The notes beneath the pieces were generated by a model. That model was given only the letters and a program-made list of their open reading frames with translations, had not been told where the DNA came from and ran no database searches. This document shows, one piece after another, positions 25,605 to 36,575 of a DNA stretch of 64,000 nt; the first letter of the stretch is position 1, and each line of letters starts with the position of its first letter. Origin of the DNA: Mycolicibacter sinensis. Its GTDB lineage: Bacteria > Actinomycetota > Actinomycetes > Mycobacteriales > Mycobacteriaceae. The translations under genes were made by a program, and so were the position numbers. The DNA lies in NCBI RefSeq assembly GCF_001667375.1, contig NZ_LZIN01000036.1:17428-81427 (forward strand), read 5' to 3'.

Positions 25605-26474
25605 ATGAGTCACCGAGAGACGCTGCGGGAGCTTCGCACCGAGCGGGGCGTGCTGCGTTATCACGAAGCTGGTGCCGGCCCACCGCTTTTGCTGCTGCAC
25701 GGTTCGGGTCCTGGGGTGAGCGGGTGGCAGAACTTCCGGGGCGTACTGGATACCTTCAGTCAACACTTCCGCTGCCTGGTGCTCGAATTTCCCGGTTTCG
25801 GTGTCAGCGACGACTTCGGCGGTCACCCGATGCATACCGCATCCGACGCGGTGGGTGCCCTGGTGGACGGATTGAGTCTGGATCGCGTCGACATCGTGGG
25901 GAACTCGATGGGTGGGGGCGTGGCAATCAACTATGCGATTGCACAACCCCAGCGGGTACAGCGGTTGGTGACGATCGGCGGTATCGGCCGCAGCATCTTG
26001 AGTCCCGGTCCCTCAGAAGGCATCCGACTGCTGCAGGAGTTCACCGAAAGTCCCACTCGCGAGGGGCTGATCCGCTGGCTGCACTCGATGGTCTACGACC
26101 CGGCGATGGTGACCGAGCAACTCATCGAAGAACGCTGGCGGCTTGCCACCGCCCCGGAGGCGCTCGCCGGGGCGCGACGGATGTACAGCAGGGCAGCCTT
26201 TGCCGCGATGATCCAGGCGATGGAGTCCGCACAAGGGCCCCAACCGTGGGCGGCGATGCATCAGGTCACGGCCCCGACACTGATCACCTGGGGCCGCGAT
26301 GATCGGGTCAGCCCATTGGACATGGCGTTGATCCCGATGCGCACCATTCCCCGTGCCGAGCTTCATGTGTTCCCCAACTGCGGGCATTGGGCCATGATCG
26401 AGGCTAAAGAAGCGTTCGAGGCCGTGGTCCTGGCCTTCCTGCTGCGTAAGGAGGCCCACCCGCCGTCCTCTTGA
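25605..26474 (+). CDS. Alpha/beta-hydrolase, HsaD-like meta-cleavage product hydrolase
   Basis: This 289-residue protein is typical of C-C bond hydrolases that split meta-cleavage products after the extradiol dioxygenase step. The oxyanion segment HGSGPGVSGW (32-41), nucleophile Ser101 in GNSMGG, acid Asp232 or Asp233 in WGRDDRVSP and base His261 in CGHW complete the triad, and HGSGPG is the hallmark of this subfamily. It is the last gene of the kstD operon and logically follows the HsaC-like enzyme coded 22 kb away. Whether it uses DSHA or another product is not shown. Confidence 0.8.
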   Translation: MSHRETLRELRTERGVLRYHEAGAGPPLLLLHGSGPGVSGWQNFRGVLDTFSQHFRCLVLEFPGFGVSDDFGGHPMHTASDAVGALVDGLSLDRVDIVGNSMGGGVAINYAIAQPQRVQRLVTIGGIGRSILSPGPSEGIRLLQEFTESPTREGLIRWLHSMVYDPAMVTEQLIEERWRLATAPEALAGARRMYSRAAFAAMIQAMESAQGPQPWAAMHQVTAPTLITWGRDDRVSPLDMALIPMRTIPRAELHVFPNCGHWAMIEAKEAFEAVVLAFLLRKEAHPPSS

Positions 26475-26481
26475 GCCGGCC

Positions 26482-27267
26482 TCAGAGCCAGGCGTTCCAG
26501 AACTGGGTCAGCGACATCCCCCACGACACCAGCAGGCGCGGCACGTCGAACAGGTCGACGAACCACAGCACCACCCCGAAGAACTTCTGGTTCAGCACCG
26601 GCGACGAGATCAGCAGCACCAGTAGCGCCAGCAGACCCCACTGTTTGAACGGCGCCACCGCGCGGCGGGTCGCCGGGCTCAGGTGCGGCTCCACCGCGCC
26701 GTAGCCGTCCAATCCCGGCACCGGCAGCAGGTTCAGCACCACCGCGGTGACCTGCAGGAAACCCAGGAACGCCACCCCAGACCAGAACACCGGATGCGCG
26801 GGGTCGTAGAACACCCGGCTGGCGCCCAGCAGCAGCACCGCCAGCACCAGGTTGGCCGCCGGCCCGGCGAGGCTGACCAGGGTGCGCCGCAGCGGGGTCA
26901 TGAACGACGTCTGCAGGTACACCGCTCCGCCCGGCAGGCCGATGCCGCCCAGCGCGATGAACAGCATCGGCAGCACCAGCGACAGCCCCGGATGGGTGTA
27001 GCGCAGCGGGTTGAGGGTCAGATAGCCGCGCATCGCCACGTCGCGGTCGCCGAACCGCCAGGCGGTGACGGCGTGGCCGAACTCGTGCAGGCACAGCGAC
27101 ACCAGCCAGCCGGCGACCACCATCACGAACACCCCGGCGTAGGCCAGCGGTCGGATGTCGGCAGCCGCCCGCCAGGCCAGCACACCGCCGAGGCCGGTCA
27201 CGGCCAACAACGCCAGGAAGACCGGGCTGGGCCGTACCGCCTGGCCGCGCAGCGGGCTGACATTCAC
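26482..27267 (-). CDS. Site-2-protease-like membrane metalloprotease (Rv0359-type)
   Basis: This 261-residue polytopic protein has the zinc motif H61-E62-x2-H65 (HEFGH) in one membrane helix and a second metal ligand, Asp187, in LLPVPGLDGYG, the M50 family pattern. About six hydrophobic segments are visible. M50 proteases cut membrane-anchored substrates such as anti-sigma factors; the substrate here is unknown. It converges on the steroid hydrolase gene with 7 nt between stops, marking the edge of the accessory block, and is 9 nt downstream of the next gene on the same strand. Confidence 0.82.
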   Translation of the reverse strand: MNVSPLRGQAVRPSPVFLALLAVTGLGGVLAWRAAADIRPLAYAGVFVMVVAGWLVSLCLHEFGHAVTAWRFGDRDVAMRGYLTLNPLRYTHPGLSLVLPMLFIALGGIGLPGGAVYLQTSFMTPLRRTLVSLAGPAANLVLAVLLLGASRVFYDPAHPVFWSGVAFLGFLQVTAVVLNLLPVPGLDGYGAVEPHLSPATRRAVAPFKQWGLLALLVLLISSPVLNQKFFGVVLWFVDLFDVPRLLVSWGMSLTQFWNAWL

Positions 27268-27276
27268 CGCACGAAC

Positions 27277-27891
27277 CTATCGGACCAACAACCAGTCCTC
27301 GATGTGCCGATAGAAGGTCGAGCGTTTCACCGCTCGCGGAGCGGCTAGCCCGTCGCGCACCACCAGCGCGCCGGTCGTGCCCAGCTGAGCCGCCCGACCG
27401 GTGGCCCAGCGGCGCACCCGTCCGCGCCGCGACATCACCCCGGCTCGCAGCCCGGGTGCGGTGCCGACCGGTTCAATCCGCACACCGGGCACGTCGCCGT
27501 CGAATAACACCGTGTCGTCGACCACCGCTTCGCCGTGCAGCGGGCCGTCGGCGCCGCGCCAGGTCGCCGCACCCACCAGCACCATCCCGGTTTCGTCCCG
27601 GATGAGCGGAACCGGCCGCGCGGTCCCGGTGGCCGCACGACGAGCAGCGCGGCGCTTTGGGACATACCCGACCTCGACATCCAGCCGGTCAGCGCGCAGC
27701 AGCCGGGTCAGCACCCGCGCCAGCTCGGCGTCGCCGCCGACCACCACCAGCCGGCGGAACCGCTCGATCGCGGAGTCCACCGTGGCCGCATCGTCGGCGA
27801 CCGGCAGCGTCGTAAGCCCCCGCAGCGGGCGGGGCAGCGGCCGCCCGGCAAACAGCAGGACGACGGTTTCCGGGGCGGTAATGGCGTTCAA
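27277..27891 (-). CDS. Conserved hypothetical protein (Rv0358-like)
   Basis: This 204-residue protein has an N-terminal part that looks like a small Rossmann-like domain (FRRLVVVGGDAELARVLTRLL, then LDVEVGYVPKRRAARR), vaguely recalling lipid or diacylglycerol kinases, but no full catalytic set. The C-terminal half is Arg-rich with short beta strands. It precedes the site-2 protease on the same strand with 9 nt spacing and is divergent from purA, the same order as around Rv0358 in M. tuberculosis. Function unknown. Confidence 0.65.
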   Translation of the reverse strand: MNAITAPETVVLLFAGRPLPRPLRGLTTLPVADDAATVDSAIERFRRLVVVGGDAELARVLTRLLRADRLDVEVGYVPKRRAARRAATGTARPVPLIRDETGMVLVGAATWRGADGPLHGEAVVDDTVLFDGDVPGVRIEPVGTAPGLRAGVMSRRGRVRRWATGRAAQLGTTGALVVRDGLAAPRAVKRSTFYRHIEDWLLVR

Positions 27892-27960
27892 CGCGCTCCT
27901 TGAGAATCGCTTCAGATAAGCTCAGTCACCGGCTGGACCACAGTAAGCCAAGACAGTTAG

Positions 27961-29903
<1,943 letters not shown>

Positions 29904-29949
29904 CGTCGACCGCGAGCGCGGCGGAGCCGGGCGCTGCGGGTCGGCGCAA

Positions 29950-30306
29950 TCAGGCTGAGCTCGGGCCCTTGACGGTCATTGCGGCGAACAGGGCCAGAAA
30001 CGTTGCGGCGGGGATGGTGTTGGGGATGCTGTCGCGGACTCGGATGTGGGCACCCACCGCGAGCACAAAATACAGCGTCAACGCCGCGGTGGTGATCCGG
30101 GCCAGCACCGGGAACCGGTGCACCGACAGCAGGCCGACCGCCGAGGCGACCTTGATGATCGGCAGGATCGGGCGGATCTGCTGGGAGCACTGGACGGTGT
30201 CGAGTGCTTTGGCGATGAACGGCACCGGGATGGCGCAGGCCACCGCGTCGGCGACTTGGAAGGCCGCCAGCCCCGTGTAGGCGTTCGGCGATGTCAGTGC
30301 GCTCAT
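29950..30306 (-). CDS. DoxX-like small membrane protein
   Basis: This 118-residue protein has four predicted membrane helices; the pattern FQVADAVACAIPVPF ... RPILPIIKVASAVGLLSV ... ITTAALTLYFVLAVGAHIRVRD is that of DoxX/DoxX_2 family proteins. The ATG at 30306 is used; a TTG three codons upstream is the alternative. It lies 12 nt downstream of the antiporter gene on the same strand. The physiological role is not known. Confidence 0.65.
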   Translation of the reverse strand: MSALTSPNAYTGLAAFQVADAVACAIPVPFIAKALDTVQCSQQIRPILPIIKVASAVGLLSVHRFPVLARITTAALTLYFVLAVGAHIRVRDSIPNTIPAATFLALFAAMTVKGPSSA

Positions 30307-30317
30307 GCCGCTCAAGG

Positions 30318-31916
30318 CTAGTCCAGGTTCAGCGTCGCCTCTTCAAGATCCAGCCCGTGCAGCAGGCTGCGCAGCACCTGGTCGTCGATGCGGCCGAGGT
30401 CGCGTTCGGCGACCAGCGCCGCCCGCTCGGCGGCCAGCATCTCCAGCCGCAGCCGGCGAAAGGCCGCGGCGGCGGTCTCGTCGCTGTCGTCGTTGTCCGG
30501 GTCCAGGCGGCGCAGCCGTTCCCGGGCCGCGTTACGCCGCCGGGTGTTCCAGGTGCGCAGCGCGTCGGCGGCGCGCTCGCTGGCCGGCGACGGCTCGCTG
30601 GAGGCGAGCACCTCATCGAGCCGTTCGGCGGCCGCCAGGGCCGCCTTGTCCTGTGCGGCCGCCGCGGCGATCGCATCGTTGCGGTCCTGATCGGTGCGAA
30701 CATCCAGCCGCCGGATCAGCCACGGCAGTGTCAGCCCGTGCAGCAGCAGCGTGCCGACGACCACCACGAAGGTCAGAAACACCAGCTGCGGGCGGCCCGG
30801 GAACGGTTCCCCGACCAGCGTCGTCATCGGCACACCGAAGGCGGCCGCCAGCGACACCACCCCGCGCATCCCGGCCCACGCCAGGATGAACACCTGTCCG
30901 GGGGTGGGGGCGGGCTCGCGTTGCCGGATCCCGGCCGAGAGCCTCCGCGGCAGGTAGGAGAACGTCAGCACCCACACGCCGCGCACCGCCAGCACCGTCG
31001 CGAACACCAACAGCGACGCGACGGTCAGGGTGGAGAAGCGTACGCCCTGCATGTTCTTCACCACGGTCGGCAGTTGCAGGCCGATCAGCAGAAACGCCAA
31101 CGATTCCAACACCAGCTGCACCGCGCGCCAGACCGCCTGGTCCTGCAGCCGGGTGGCGTAGTGGGCCCGGGTGAAGCGCTGTCCGAGGATCAAGGCGGCG
31201 ACCACCACCGCGAGCACCCCGGAGCCGTGCACCTCCTCGGCCACCAGGTAGATGACGAAGGGGGCCACCAGCCCGACGGCGCTTTCCATCAGCGGATCGG
31301 TCAACCTGGCCCGGATGACCACGATCAGGGCCCCGAAAAGCATCCCGACCGCCACGCCGCCGACGGCCGACAGCACGAATGTCGCCAGGCCGGTGCCCCA
31401 GCCGGTCGCGGCGCCGATCGCCGCGGCCAGCGCCATCTTGTAGACGGTCAGCGCGGTGGCGTCGTTGAGCAGGCTCTCCCCGCCCAGCAGGGTCATGATC
31501 CGGCGCGGCAAGCCGACCCGGCGGCCGACCGCGGTCGCCGACACCGCATCCGGCGGCGCGACGATCGCGCCCAAGGTCAGCGCGGCCGCCACGGTGAACT
31601 CCGGCACGGTGTAGTAGGCCACCACACCGACAGCGACGGTGGTGGCCAGCGGCAGGCCGACCGCCAGCAGCATGATCGAGCGCCGGTTGCGGCGCATGTT
31701 GATATAGGAACTCTCCAGCCCCGCCGACCACAGCAGCGGCGGCAGGATCACGAACAGCACCAGGTCGGGCCGCAGCGCGATGTCGGGCACCGCCGGGATC
31801 AGCCCGACCAGCAGGCCAACGATCACCAAGACCAGCGGCGCGGACAACTTGTGGCGCCGGGCGATGGCCGCCACCAGCACTGCGGCCACCAGGGCGCCCA
31901 ACAGTGTGGGGTTCAC
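30318..31916 (-). CDS. CPA1-family Na+/H+ antiporter (NhaP/YjcE type)
   Basis: This 532-residue protein has about twelve membrane helices in the first 410 residues. The ion-binding region shows GAIVAPPDAVSATAVG and GGESLLNDATAL, with the conserved acidic residues of the NhaP group. The C-terminal about 120 residues are cytoplasmic and charged, with heptad-like RRLRLEMLAAERAALVAERD suggesting a regulatory coiled coil. The GTG at 31916 starts the gene. It is divergent from purT. Confidence 0.85.
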   Translation of the reverse strand: MNPTLLGALVAAVLVAAIARRHKLSAPLVLVIVGLLVGLIPAVPDIALRPDLVLFVILPPLLWSAGLESSYINMRRNRRSIMLLAVGLPLATTVAVGVVAYYTVPEFTVAAALTLGAIVAPPDAVSATAVGRRVGLPRRIMTLLGGESLLNDATALTVYKMALAAAIGAATGWGTGLATFVLSAVGGVAVGMLFGALIVVIRARLTDPLMESAVGLVAPFVIYLVAEEVHGSGVLAVVVAALILGQRFTRAHYATRLQDQAVWRAVQLVLESLAFLLIGLQLPTVVKNMQGVRFSTLTVASLLVFATVLAVRGVWVLTFSYLPRRLSAGIRQREPAPTPGQVFILAWAGMRGVVSLAAAFGVPMTTLVGEPFPGRPQLVFLTFVVVVGTLLLHGLTLPWLIRRLDVRTDQDRNDAIAAAAAQDKAALAAAERLDEVLASSEPSPASERAADALRTWNTRRRNAARERLRRLDPDNDDSDETAAAAFRRLRLEMLAAERAALVAERDLGRIDDQVLRSLLHGLDLEEATLNLD

Positions 31917-31995
31917 CGTCGTTCACACCTCCGTCCGCGTTCACCCTTATCCTTGAGCACCATGCAACATTGCCTTGGCGCGGGAGGGTAGGGCG

Positions 31996-33255
31996 GTGGA
32001 CGGCGAGGGGGATGAGTTCGCGACCGAGCGGTTGCCCGCCGACGGTCCCAGTCGGACCCGGGTGGCACTGCTCGGCTCCGGGGAGCTCAGCCGCGAACTG
32101 GTGACGGCGCTGCAGCGCCTGGGCGCCGAGGTGATCGCGATCGACCGCTACGCCGACGCCGCGTTGCACGGGATCGCCGACCGCTCGGTGGTGGTGGATC
32201 TGAGCGACAACGACGAGCTGGCCGCGGCGATCCGGTGGTTGCAGCCGAAAGTCGTGGTGGTCGCCTCCGACGTGGTGGCCACCGACGCCCTGACCGCCGT
32301 TGTCGACACCGGATTCACCGAACTGGTGCCCGGCCTGCGCGGTGCCCGGCTGACCGGCGACCCGGAAGGGTTGCGGCGGCTGGCCGCCGACGAGCTCGGT
32401 TTGCCGACCGCGCCGTTCTGGTTCGCCGGTTCGGTCGAGGAACTGCGGGCGGTGGCCAAGCACGGCGGATTCCCGATGGTGGTCAAACCGGTGGGAGACG
32501 CCCTGGGCGAGGGCCGCTCGGTGATGGTGCGCGACAGCGACATCGAACCCGCCTGGCAACGCGCGGTGTCGGCCGCCGGTCCGGGCGCACCGGCCCGGGT
32601 GCTGGCCGAGACGGTGGTCGAGTTCGACAGCGAGGTCACCCTGCTGGCCGTGCATCGCGACGGCGCGGACGGCCCGGCACTGGATTTCTGTGCGCCGATC
32701 GGGCACCGCACCGAAGAGAACCCGAACGGGCAACTGACAGTGGAGCTGTGGCAGCCCTACCCGATGAGCAAGGTGGCGCTGGATGCGGCCAAATCGGTTG
32801 CGGCGCGCATCGCGCGGGCACTCGGCGGTCGCGGCCTGTTCGAGGTGCAGTTGCTGGTACACGGCGACGAGGTGTACTTCACCGGCGTCAACGTGCGGCC
32901 CTACGATGCCGCGCTGCTGACGTTGCGCACCCAGCGGCTCTCCGGTTTCGAATTGCAGGCACGCGCGATCCTCGGGCTGGCGATCGACGCCATCATGGTC
33001 TCGCCCGGCGCCGCCCGGTTGATCTACTCGCGGCGGCCGTCCCCGGGCGGTGCCCCTGCCGAGGCCACCGCCGACAGCGTGGCCGTGGTCGCCGATGCGC
33101 TCAGCGTGACCGAAAGTGATGTGGTGGTGTTCGGGCACCACGAGGGTCACCCGCGCCGGCGGCTGGGGTTGGCGCTGGCCACCGGTCCGGACGTGGCGGT
33201 CGCCCGGGGCCGGGCCGAGCAGGTCGCGGCCGTTCTGGGCAAGTTGTGGCCTTGA
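31996..33255 (+). CDS. purT: Formate-dependent GAR transformylase 2
   Basis: This 419-residue ATP-grasp enzyme makes formyl-GAR from GAR, formate and ATP in purine synthesis. It has an N-terminal preATP-grasp domain (VALLGSGELSRELVTALQRLG), the ATP-grasp centre (KHGGFPMVVKPVGDALGEGRSV) and a C-terminal domain with RTQRLSGFELQARAILGL. The GTG at 31996 behind GGGAGGGTAGG gives exactly the M. tuberculosis PurT length; a TTG at 31975 would add seven residues. The gene precedes the rhodanese and metZ genes, matching the Rv0389-Rv0391 order. Confidence 0.9.
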   Translation: MDGEGDEFATERLPADGPSRTRVALLGSGELSRELVTALQRLGAEVIAIDRYADAALHGIADRSVVVDLSDNDELAAAIRWLQPKVVVVASDVVATDALTAVVDTGFTELVPGLRGARLTGDPEGLRRLAADELGLPTAPFWFAGSVEELRAVAKHGGFPMVVKPVGDALGEGRSVMVRDSDIEPAWQRAVSAAGPGAPARVLAETVVEFDSEVTLLAVHRDGADGPALDFCAPIGHRTEENPNGQLTVELWQPYPMSKVALDAAKSVAARIARALGGRGLFEVQLLVHGDEVYFTGVNVRPYDAALLTLRTQRLSGFELQARAILGLAIDAIMVSPGAARLIYSRRPSPGGAPAEATADSVAVVADALSVTESDVVVFGHHEGHPRRRLGLALATGPDVAVARGRAEQVAAVLGKLWP

Positions 33256-33302
33256 CCGTTGCCTTTTGGCACGAGCCCGCCGTGGGTGCGAGACTTCCGC
33301 AG

Positions 33303-33707
33303 GTGAGCTACGCAGGAGACATCACCCCCGAGCAGGCCTGGGCGCTACTGCGCGACAACCCGACGGCGACGCTCATCGACGTGCGCACCGACGCCGAATG
33401 GCGCTTCGTGGGACTGCCGGACTTATCCGGTCTGGACCGCGAGGTGGTCTGCATCGAGTGGGTCCACTCCGACGGCAGCCCCAACGTGAATTTCGCGCAT
33501 GAGCTGGCCGCGCGGGTGTCGGCCGGGCCGGCGGTTTTCCTGTGCCGCTCCGGAAACCGCTCCATTCCGGCCGCCGAGACCGCCACCGCGGCTGGCATCG
33601 CGCCGTCCTACAACGTGCTGGACGGTTTTGAAGGCCAGCTCGACGAGCACGCGCACCGCGGCGGCAGCGGTTGGCGCGCAGTCGGATTGCCCTGGCAGCA
33701 GTCGTGA
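33303..33707 (+). CDS. Rhodanese-like sulfurtransferase (Rv0390-type)
   Basis: This 134-residue single rhodanese domain has the active-site cysteine C81 in FLCRSGNRS, the usual CRxGxR loop, and the DVRTDAEW entry motif. It probably carries persulfide sulfur. GTG 33303 gives the VSYAGDITPEQ start that matches its M. tuberculosis relative; an upstream GTG at 33246, overlapping purT, would add 19 residues. It overlaps metZ by 4 nt, which points to a sulfur-assimilation role beside O-succinylhomoserine sulfhydrylase. Confidence 0.82.
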   Translation: MSYAGDITPEQAWALLRDNPTATLIDVRTDAEWRFVGLPDLSGLDREVVCIEWVHSDGSPNVNFAHELAARVSAGPAVFLCRSGNRSIPAAETATAAGIAPSYNVLDGFEGQLDEHAHRGGSGWRAVGLPWQQS

Positions 33708-34924
33708 GCGAACGCTCGGGTTCATGCGCGCCCAAACCGCTGCCGGACGGGGTCAGTCAGGCCACTTTGGGGGTGCGCGGCGGCCTGCTGCGCTCGCAGT
33801 TCGACGAGACCGCCGAGGCGCTGTTCCTCAGTTCGGGTTATGTCTATGAGTCGGCGGCCGCCGCGGAGCAGGCATTCACCGGTGAGGTCGACCGGTTCGT
33901 CTACTCGCGCTACGGCAATCCGACCGTGTCGATGTTCGAGGAACGGCTCCGACTGGTCGAGGGCGCCCCGGCGGCGTTCGCCACCGCCAGCGGCATGGCG
34001 GCGGTGTTCGTCTCGCTCGGCGCGTTGCTGGGCGCCGGTGACCGGTTGGTGGCCGCGCGCAGTCTGTTCGGGTCGTGCTTCGTGGTCTGCAACGAGATCC
34101 TGCCCCGTTGGGGGGTCGAGACGGTGTTCGTCGACGGCGACGACATGGCGCAGTGGGAGCAGGCGCTCTCGGTGCCCACGAAAGCGGTGTTCTTCGAGAC
34201 GCCGTCCAACCCGATGCAGTCGCTGGTCGACATCGCCGCGGTCACCGAGCTGGCCCATGCCGCCGGCGCGAAAGTGGTGCTGGACAACGTGTTCGCCACT
34301 CCGCTGCTGCAGCAGGGCTTCCCGCTCGGGGTGGACGTCGTGGTGTACTCGGGCACCAAGCACCTCGACGGCCAGGGCCGGGTACTCGGTGGGGCGATCC
34401 TGGGCGACCAGGACTACATCGACGGCCCGGTCCAGACGCTGATGCGGCACACCGGCCCGGCACTGAGCGCTTTCAACGCCTGGTTGCTGCTGAAAGGCCT
34501 TGAAACACTCGCGGTTCGGGTCGACTACGCCAACGCCGCGGCGCTGCGGATCGCGGAGTTCCTCGAGCAGCATCCGGCGGTGCGCTGGGTGCGCTATCCG
34601 TTTCTGGCGTCGCATCCGCAGCACGACCTGGCGCGCAAGCAGATGTCCGGAGGCGGAACCGTCATCACCTTCGAACTCGACGCCCCCGAAAGCGCCGCCA
34701 AACAGCGAGCGTTCGAGTTGCTGGACAAGTTGCAGCTGATCGACATCTCCAACAACCTCGGGGACGCCAAGTCGCTGATCACCCACCCGGCGACCACCAC
34801 CCACCGGGCGATGGGGCCCGACGGGCGCGCCGCGATCGGTCTCGGCGACGGGGTGGTGCGGATCTCGGTCGGGCTGGAAGGCACCGACGACCTGATCGCC
34901 GACCTGGATCAGGCGCTGGGGTAA
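33704..34924 (+). CDS. metZ: O-succinylhomoserine sulfhydrylase
   Basis: This 406-residue PLP enzyme of the Cys/Met metabolism family makes homocysteine directly from O-succinylhomoserine and sulfide. The PLP lysine is K219 in YSGTKHLDGQG; the phosphate-binding ATASGMAA and the DNVFATP aspartate strand are present. Length equals M. tuberculosis MetZ. The GTG at 33704 overlaps the rhodanese stop. Its 3' end overlaps the convergent SDR gene by 16 nt. Confidence 0.94.
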   Translation: MSERSGSCAPKPLPDGVSQATLGVRGGLLRSQFDETAEALFLSSGYVYESAAAAEQAFTGEVDRFVYSRYGNPTVSMFEERLRLVEGAPAAFATASGMAAVFVSLGALLGAGDRLVAARSLFGSCFVVCNEILPRWGVETVFVDGDDMAQWEQALSVPTKAVFFETPSNPMQSLVDIAAVTELAHAAGAKVVLDNVFATPLLQQGFPLGVDVVVYSGTKHLDGQGRVLGGAILGDQDYIDGPVQTLMRHTGPALSAFNAWLLLKGLETLAVRVDYANAAALRIAEFLEQHPAVRWVRYPFLASHPQHDLARKQMSGGGTVITFELDAPESAAKQRAFELLDKLQLIDISNNLGDAKSLITHPATTTHRAMGPDGRAAIGLGDGVVRISVGLEGTDDLIADLDQALG

Positions 34925-35775
34925 TCCTTCTCGATGACCCCGGTGGCGTGCTGGGCGCGGTCTTCGTAGGCCTTGCGGGCCGCGGTGTCCAACTGCAGGA
35001 ACACCGTGTCGTTGTGCGTCTTCTTGTTGAGCCAACGGCGGGCCCGATCCGGCAGCAGGGTCGCCAGGATCGCGGTGCGACGCCCGAAACTCGGCACCGA
35101 CACCAGCGTCTTCGGCTTGTCGAGCACCTTGACCACCGCGGCAGCGATGTCCTCGGGCTGCACCGGCTTCTGTGCCGCCGACGGCGTCGTGCCCGAGATC
35201 AGTTCGGTGTTGGTGAAGGTCGGCAGCACCGCGCTGATCGCCACACCCTGCGGCGCGAACTCGTCGGCCATCGCGGTGCTCAGGCCGACCACCGCGAATT
35301 TGGTTCCGGCGTAAAGCACTTGGCCCGGAACGGCAACGATCCCGGCCATCGAGGCGATGTTGATGATGTGGCCGGCGCGGCGTCTGACCATCTCGGGCAG
35401 CACCAGCTGGCAGCCGTTGAGCACGCCGTAGAAATTGACCTCGGTCGCCGAGCGGATGGTCTCCTGGCTCTGGCCGAGGAACGGCCCGACCGGCATCACC
35501 CCGGCATTATTGATCAGCACATCGATATGGCCGGCACCGTCGGTGCGGGCCTTGTCCAGGAACGTCGAGAAGGACTCACGGTCGGTGACGTCGAGCGGGT
35601 AGCCGCTGACCGGGTTCCCGGGGCCGAGCTGCTGTACCGCCTTGTCGAGCACACTCACGTCGCGGTCGCCGATGACGACCCGGGCGCCGCGAGCGAGCAG
35701 GGCGGCGGCCGTCGCGAGCCCGATCCCGCGGGCGGCACCTGTGATGGCAATGGTCTTGCCACGAATGTTGTCCAC
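34909..35775 (-). CDS. Short-chain dehydrogenase/reductase
   Basis: This 288-residue classical SDR has NAD(P) motif TGAARGIG (12-19), NNAG (89-92), and catalytic S142, Y155 and K159. The acidic residue after the second beta strand (GDRD) hints at NAD preference. A C-terminal extension (FGRRTAILATLLPDRARRWLNKK) resembles membrane-associated SDRs that act on lipids or retinol-like alcohols. The substrate is not predictable. It is 38 nt downstream of the PEP-mutase-like gene on the same strand. Confidence 0.8.
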   Translation of the reverse strand: MDNIRGKTIAITGAARGIGLATAAALLARGARVVIGDRDVSVLDKAVQQLGPGNPVSGYPLDVTDRESFSTFLDKARTDGAGHIDVLINNAGVMPVGPFLGQSQETIRSATEVNFYGVLNGCQLVLPEMVRRRAGHIINIASMAGIVAVPGQVLYAGTKFAVVGLSTAMADEFAPQGVAISAVLPTFTNTELISGTTPSAAQKPVQPEDIAAAVVKVLDKPKTLVSVPSFGRRTAILATLLPDRARRWLNKKTHNDTVFLQLDTAARKAYEDRAQHATGVIEKDYPSA

Positions 35776-35813
35776 GCGACGAACTTAACAGGTGTCAAGT
35801 TCGTGGGAAAGCC

Positions 35814-36575
35814 TCAGGACCAGCGGGCCAGGATCTCCCCGGCGTGCTTGCCCAGCGCGGCCTGCAACAGCGGCCCGAAGCTGACCCGGCCGATCCCGAG
35901 CTCGCCGAACGAGGCCGGGTCGTCGGAGTCGGGGGCGGCCAGCGCATTGACCGGCTTGGGCAGCCCGGCGGCCAGGGCCCGCAGTGTCTCCGCATCGTGG
36001 CGCCCGACCGGGTAGAGCACGTCCGCGCCGGCTTCGGCGCACTGCGTCAGCCGCGCGATGGCGCGGTCGATGCGGTCCGCGTCGTCGCCGTCTTTGCGCA
36101 GGAACAAATCGGTGCGGGCGTTGATCACCAGGTGCGTGCCCGCGGCGTCGGCGGCTGCGCGCAGTGCGCCCACGAACTCGGCATGCTCCGACGCCGAGCG
36201 CAGCCGCTTGTCTTCGCTGTGCACCGAGTCCTCGATGTTGCAGCCGACCACCCCGGCCGCCAGCAGGCCTTCGACCAGCCGCTCGGCGGATTCGGCATAG
36301 CCCGACTCGATGTCGAGGGAGACCGGCACGTCGACGGCGGCGGTGATCTGGCGGACCCGGCCCAGCACCTCGGCGAACGACATCCCTTCGCCGTCGCTCA
36401 GGCCCATCGATTCGGCCACCGGCTTGCTGCCGATCGTCAGCGCCGCGAATCCGGCACCTACTGCCAGCTTGGCTGACCACACATCCCACACGGTCGGCAG
36501 GATCACCGGATTGCCCGGCTGGTGCATTGCCAGGAATGCCGCCGCCCGCTGCCCAAGAACCTCGTGACTCGTCAT
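35814..36575 (-). CDS. Isocitrate lyase/PEP-mutase superfamily enzyme (Rv1998c-like)
   Basis: This 253-residue TIM barrel has the Mg2+ motif DIESGY (88-93), IEDS (114-117) and NARTD (152-156) of the PEP mutase group. The KKCGH catalytic loop of true isocitrate lyase is replaced by SEDKRLR, so glyoxylate-cycle activity is not expected; oxaloacetate decarboxylase or a C-C lyase role is more likely. ATG 36575 follows GGAAGAG; the longer frame upstream is not protein-like. Confidence 0.75.
   Translation of the reverse strand: MTSHEVLGQRAAAFLAMHQPGNPVILPTVWDVWSAKLAVGAGFAALTIGSKPVAESMGLSDGEGMSFAEVLGRVRQITAAVDVPVSLDIESGYAESAERLVEGLLAAGVVGCNIEDSVHSEDKRLRSASEHAEFVGALRAAADAAGTHLVINARTDLFLRKDGDDADRIDRAIARLTQCAEAGADVLYPVGRHDAETLRALAAGLPKPVNALAAPDSDDPASFGELGIGRVSFGPLLQAALGKHAGEILARWS

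Noticed and set aside
30291..31991. 566-codon plus-strand frame opposite the antiporter
   Set aside because: It is a His/Gln/Arg-rich shadow of the antiporter gene with no ribosome site.
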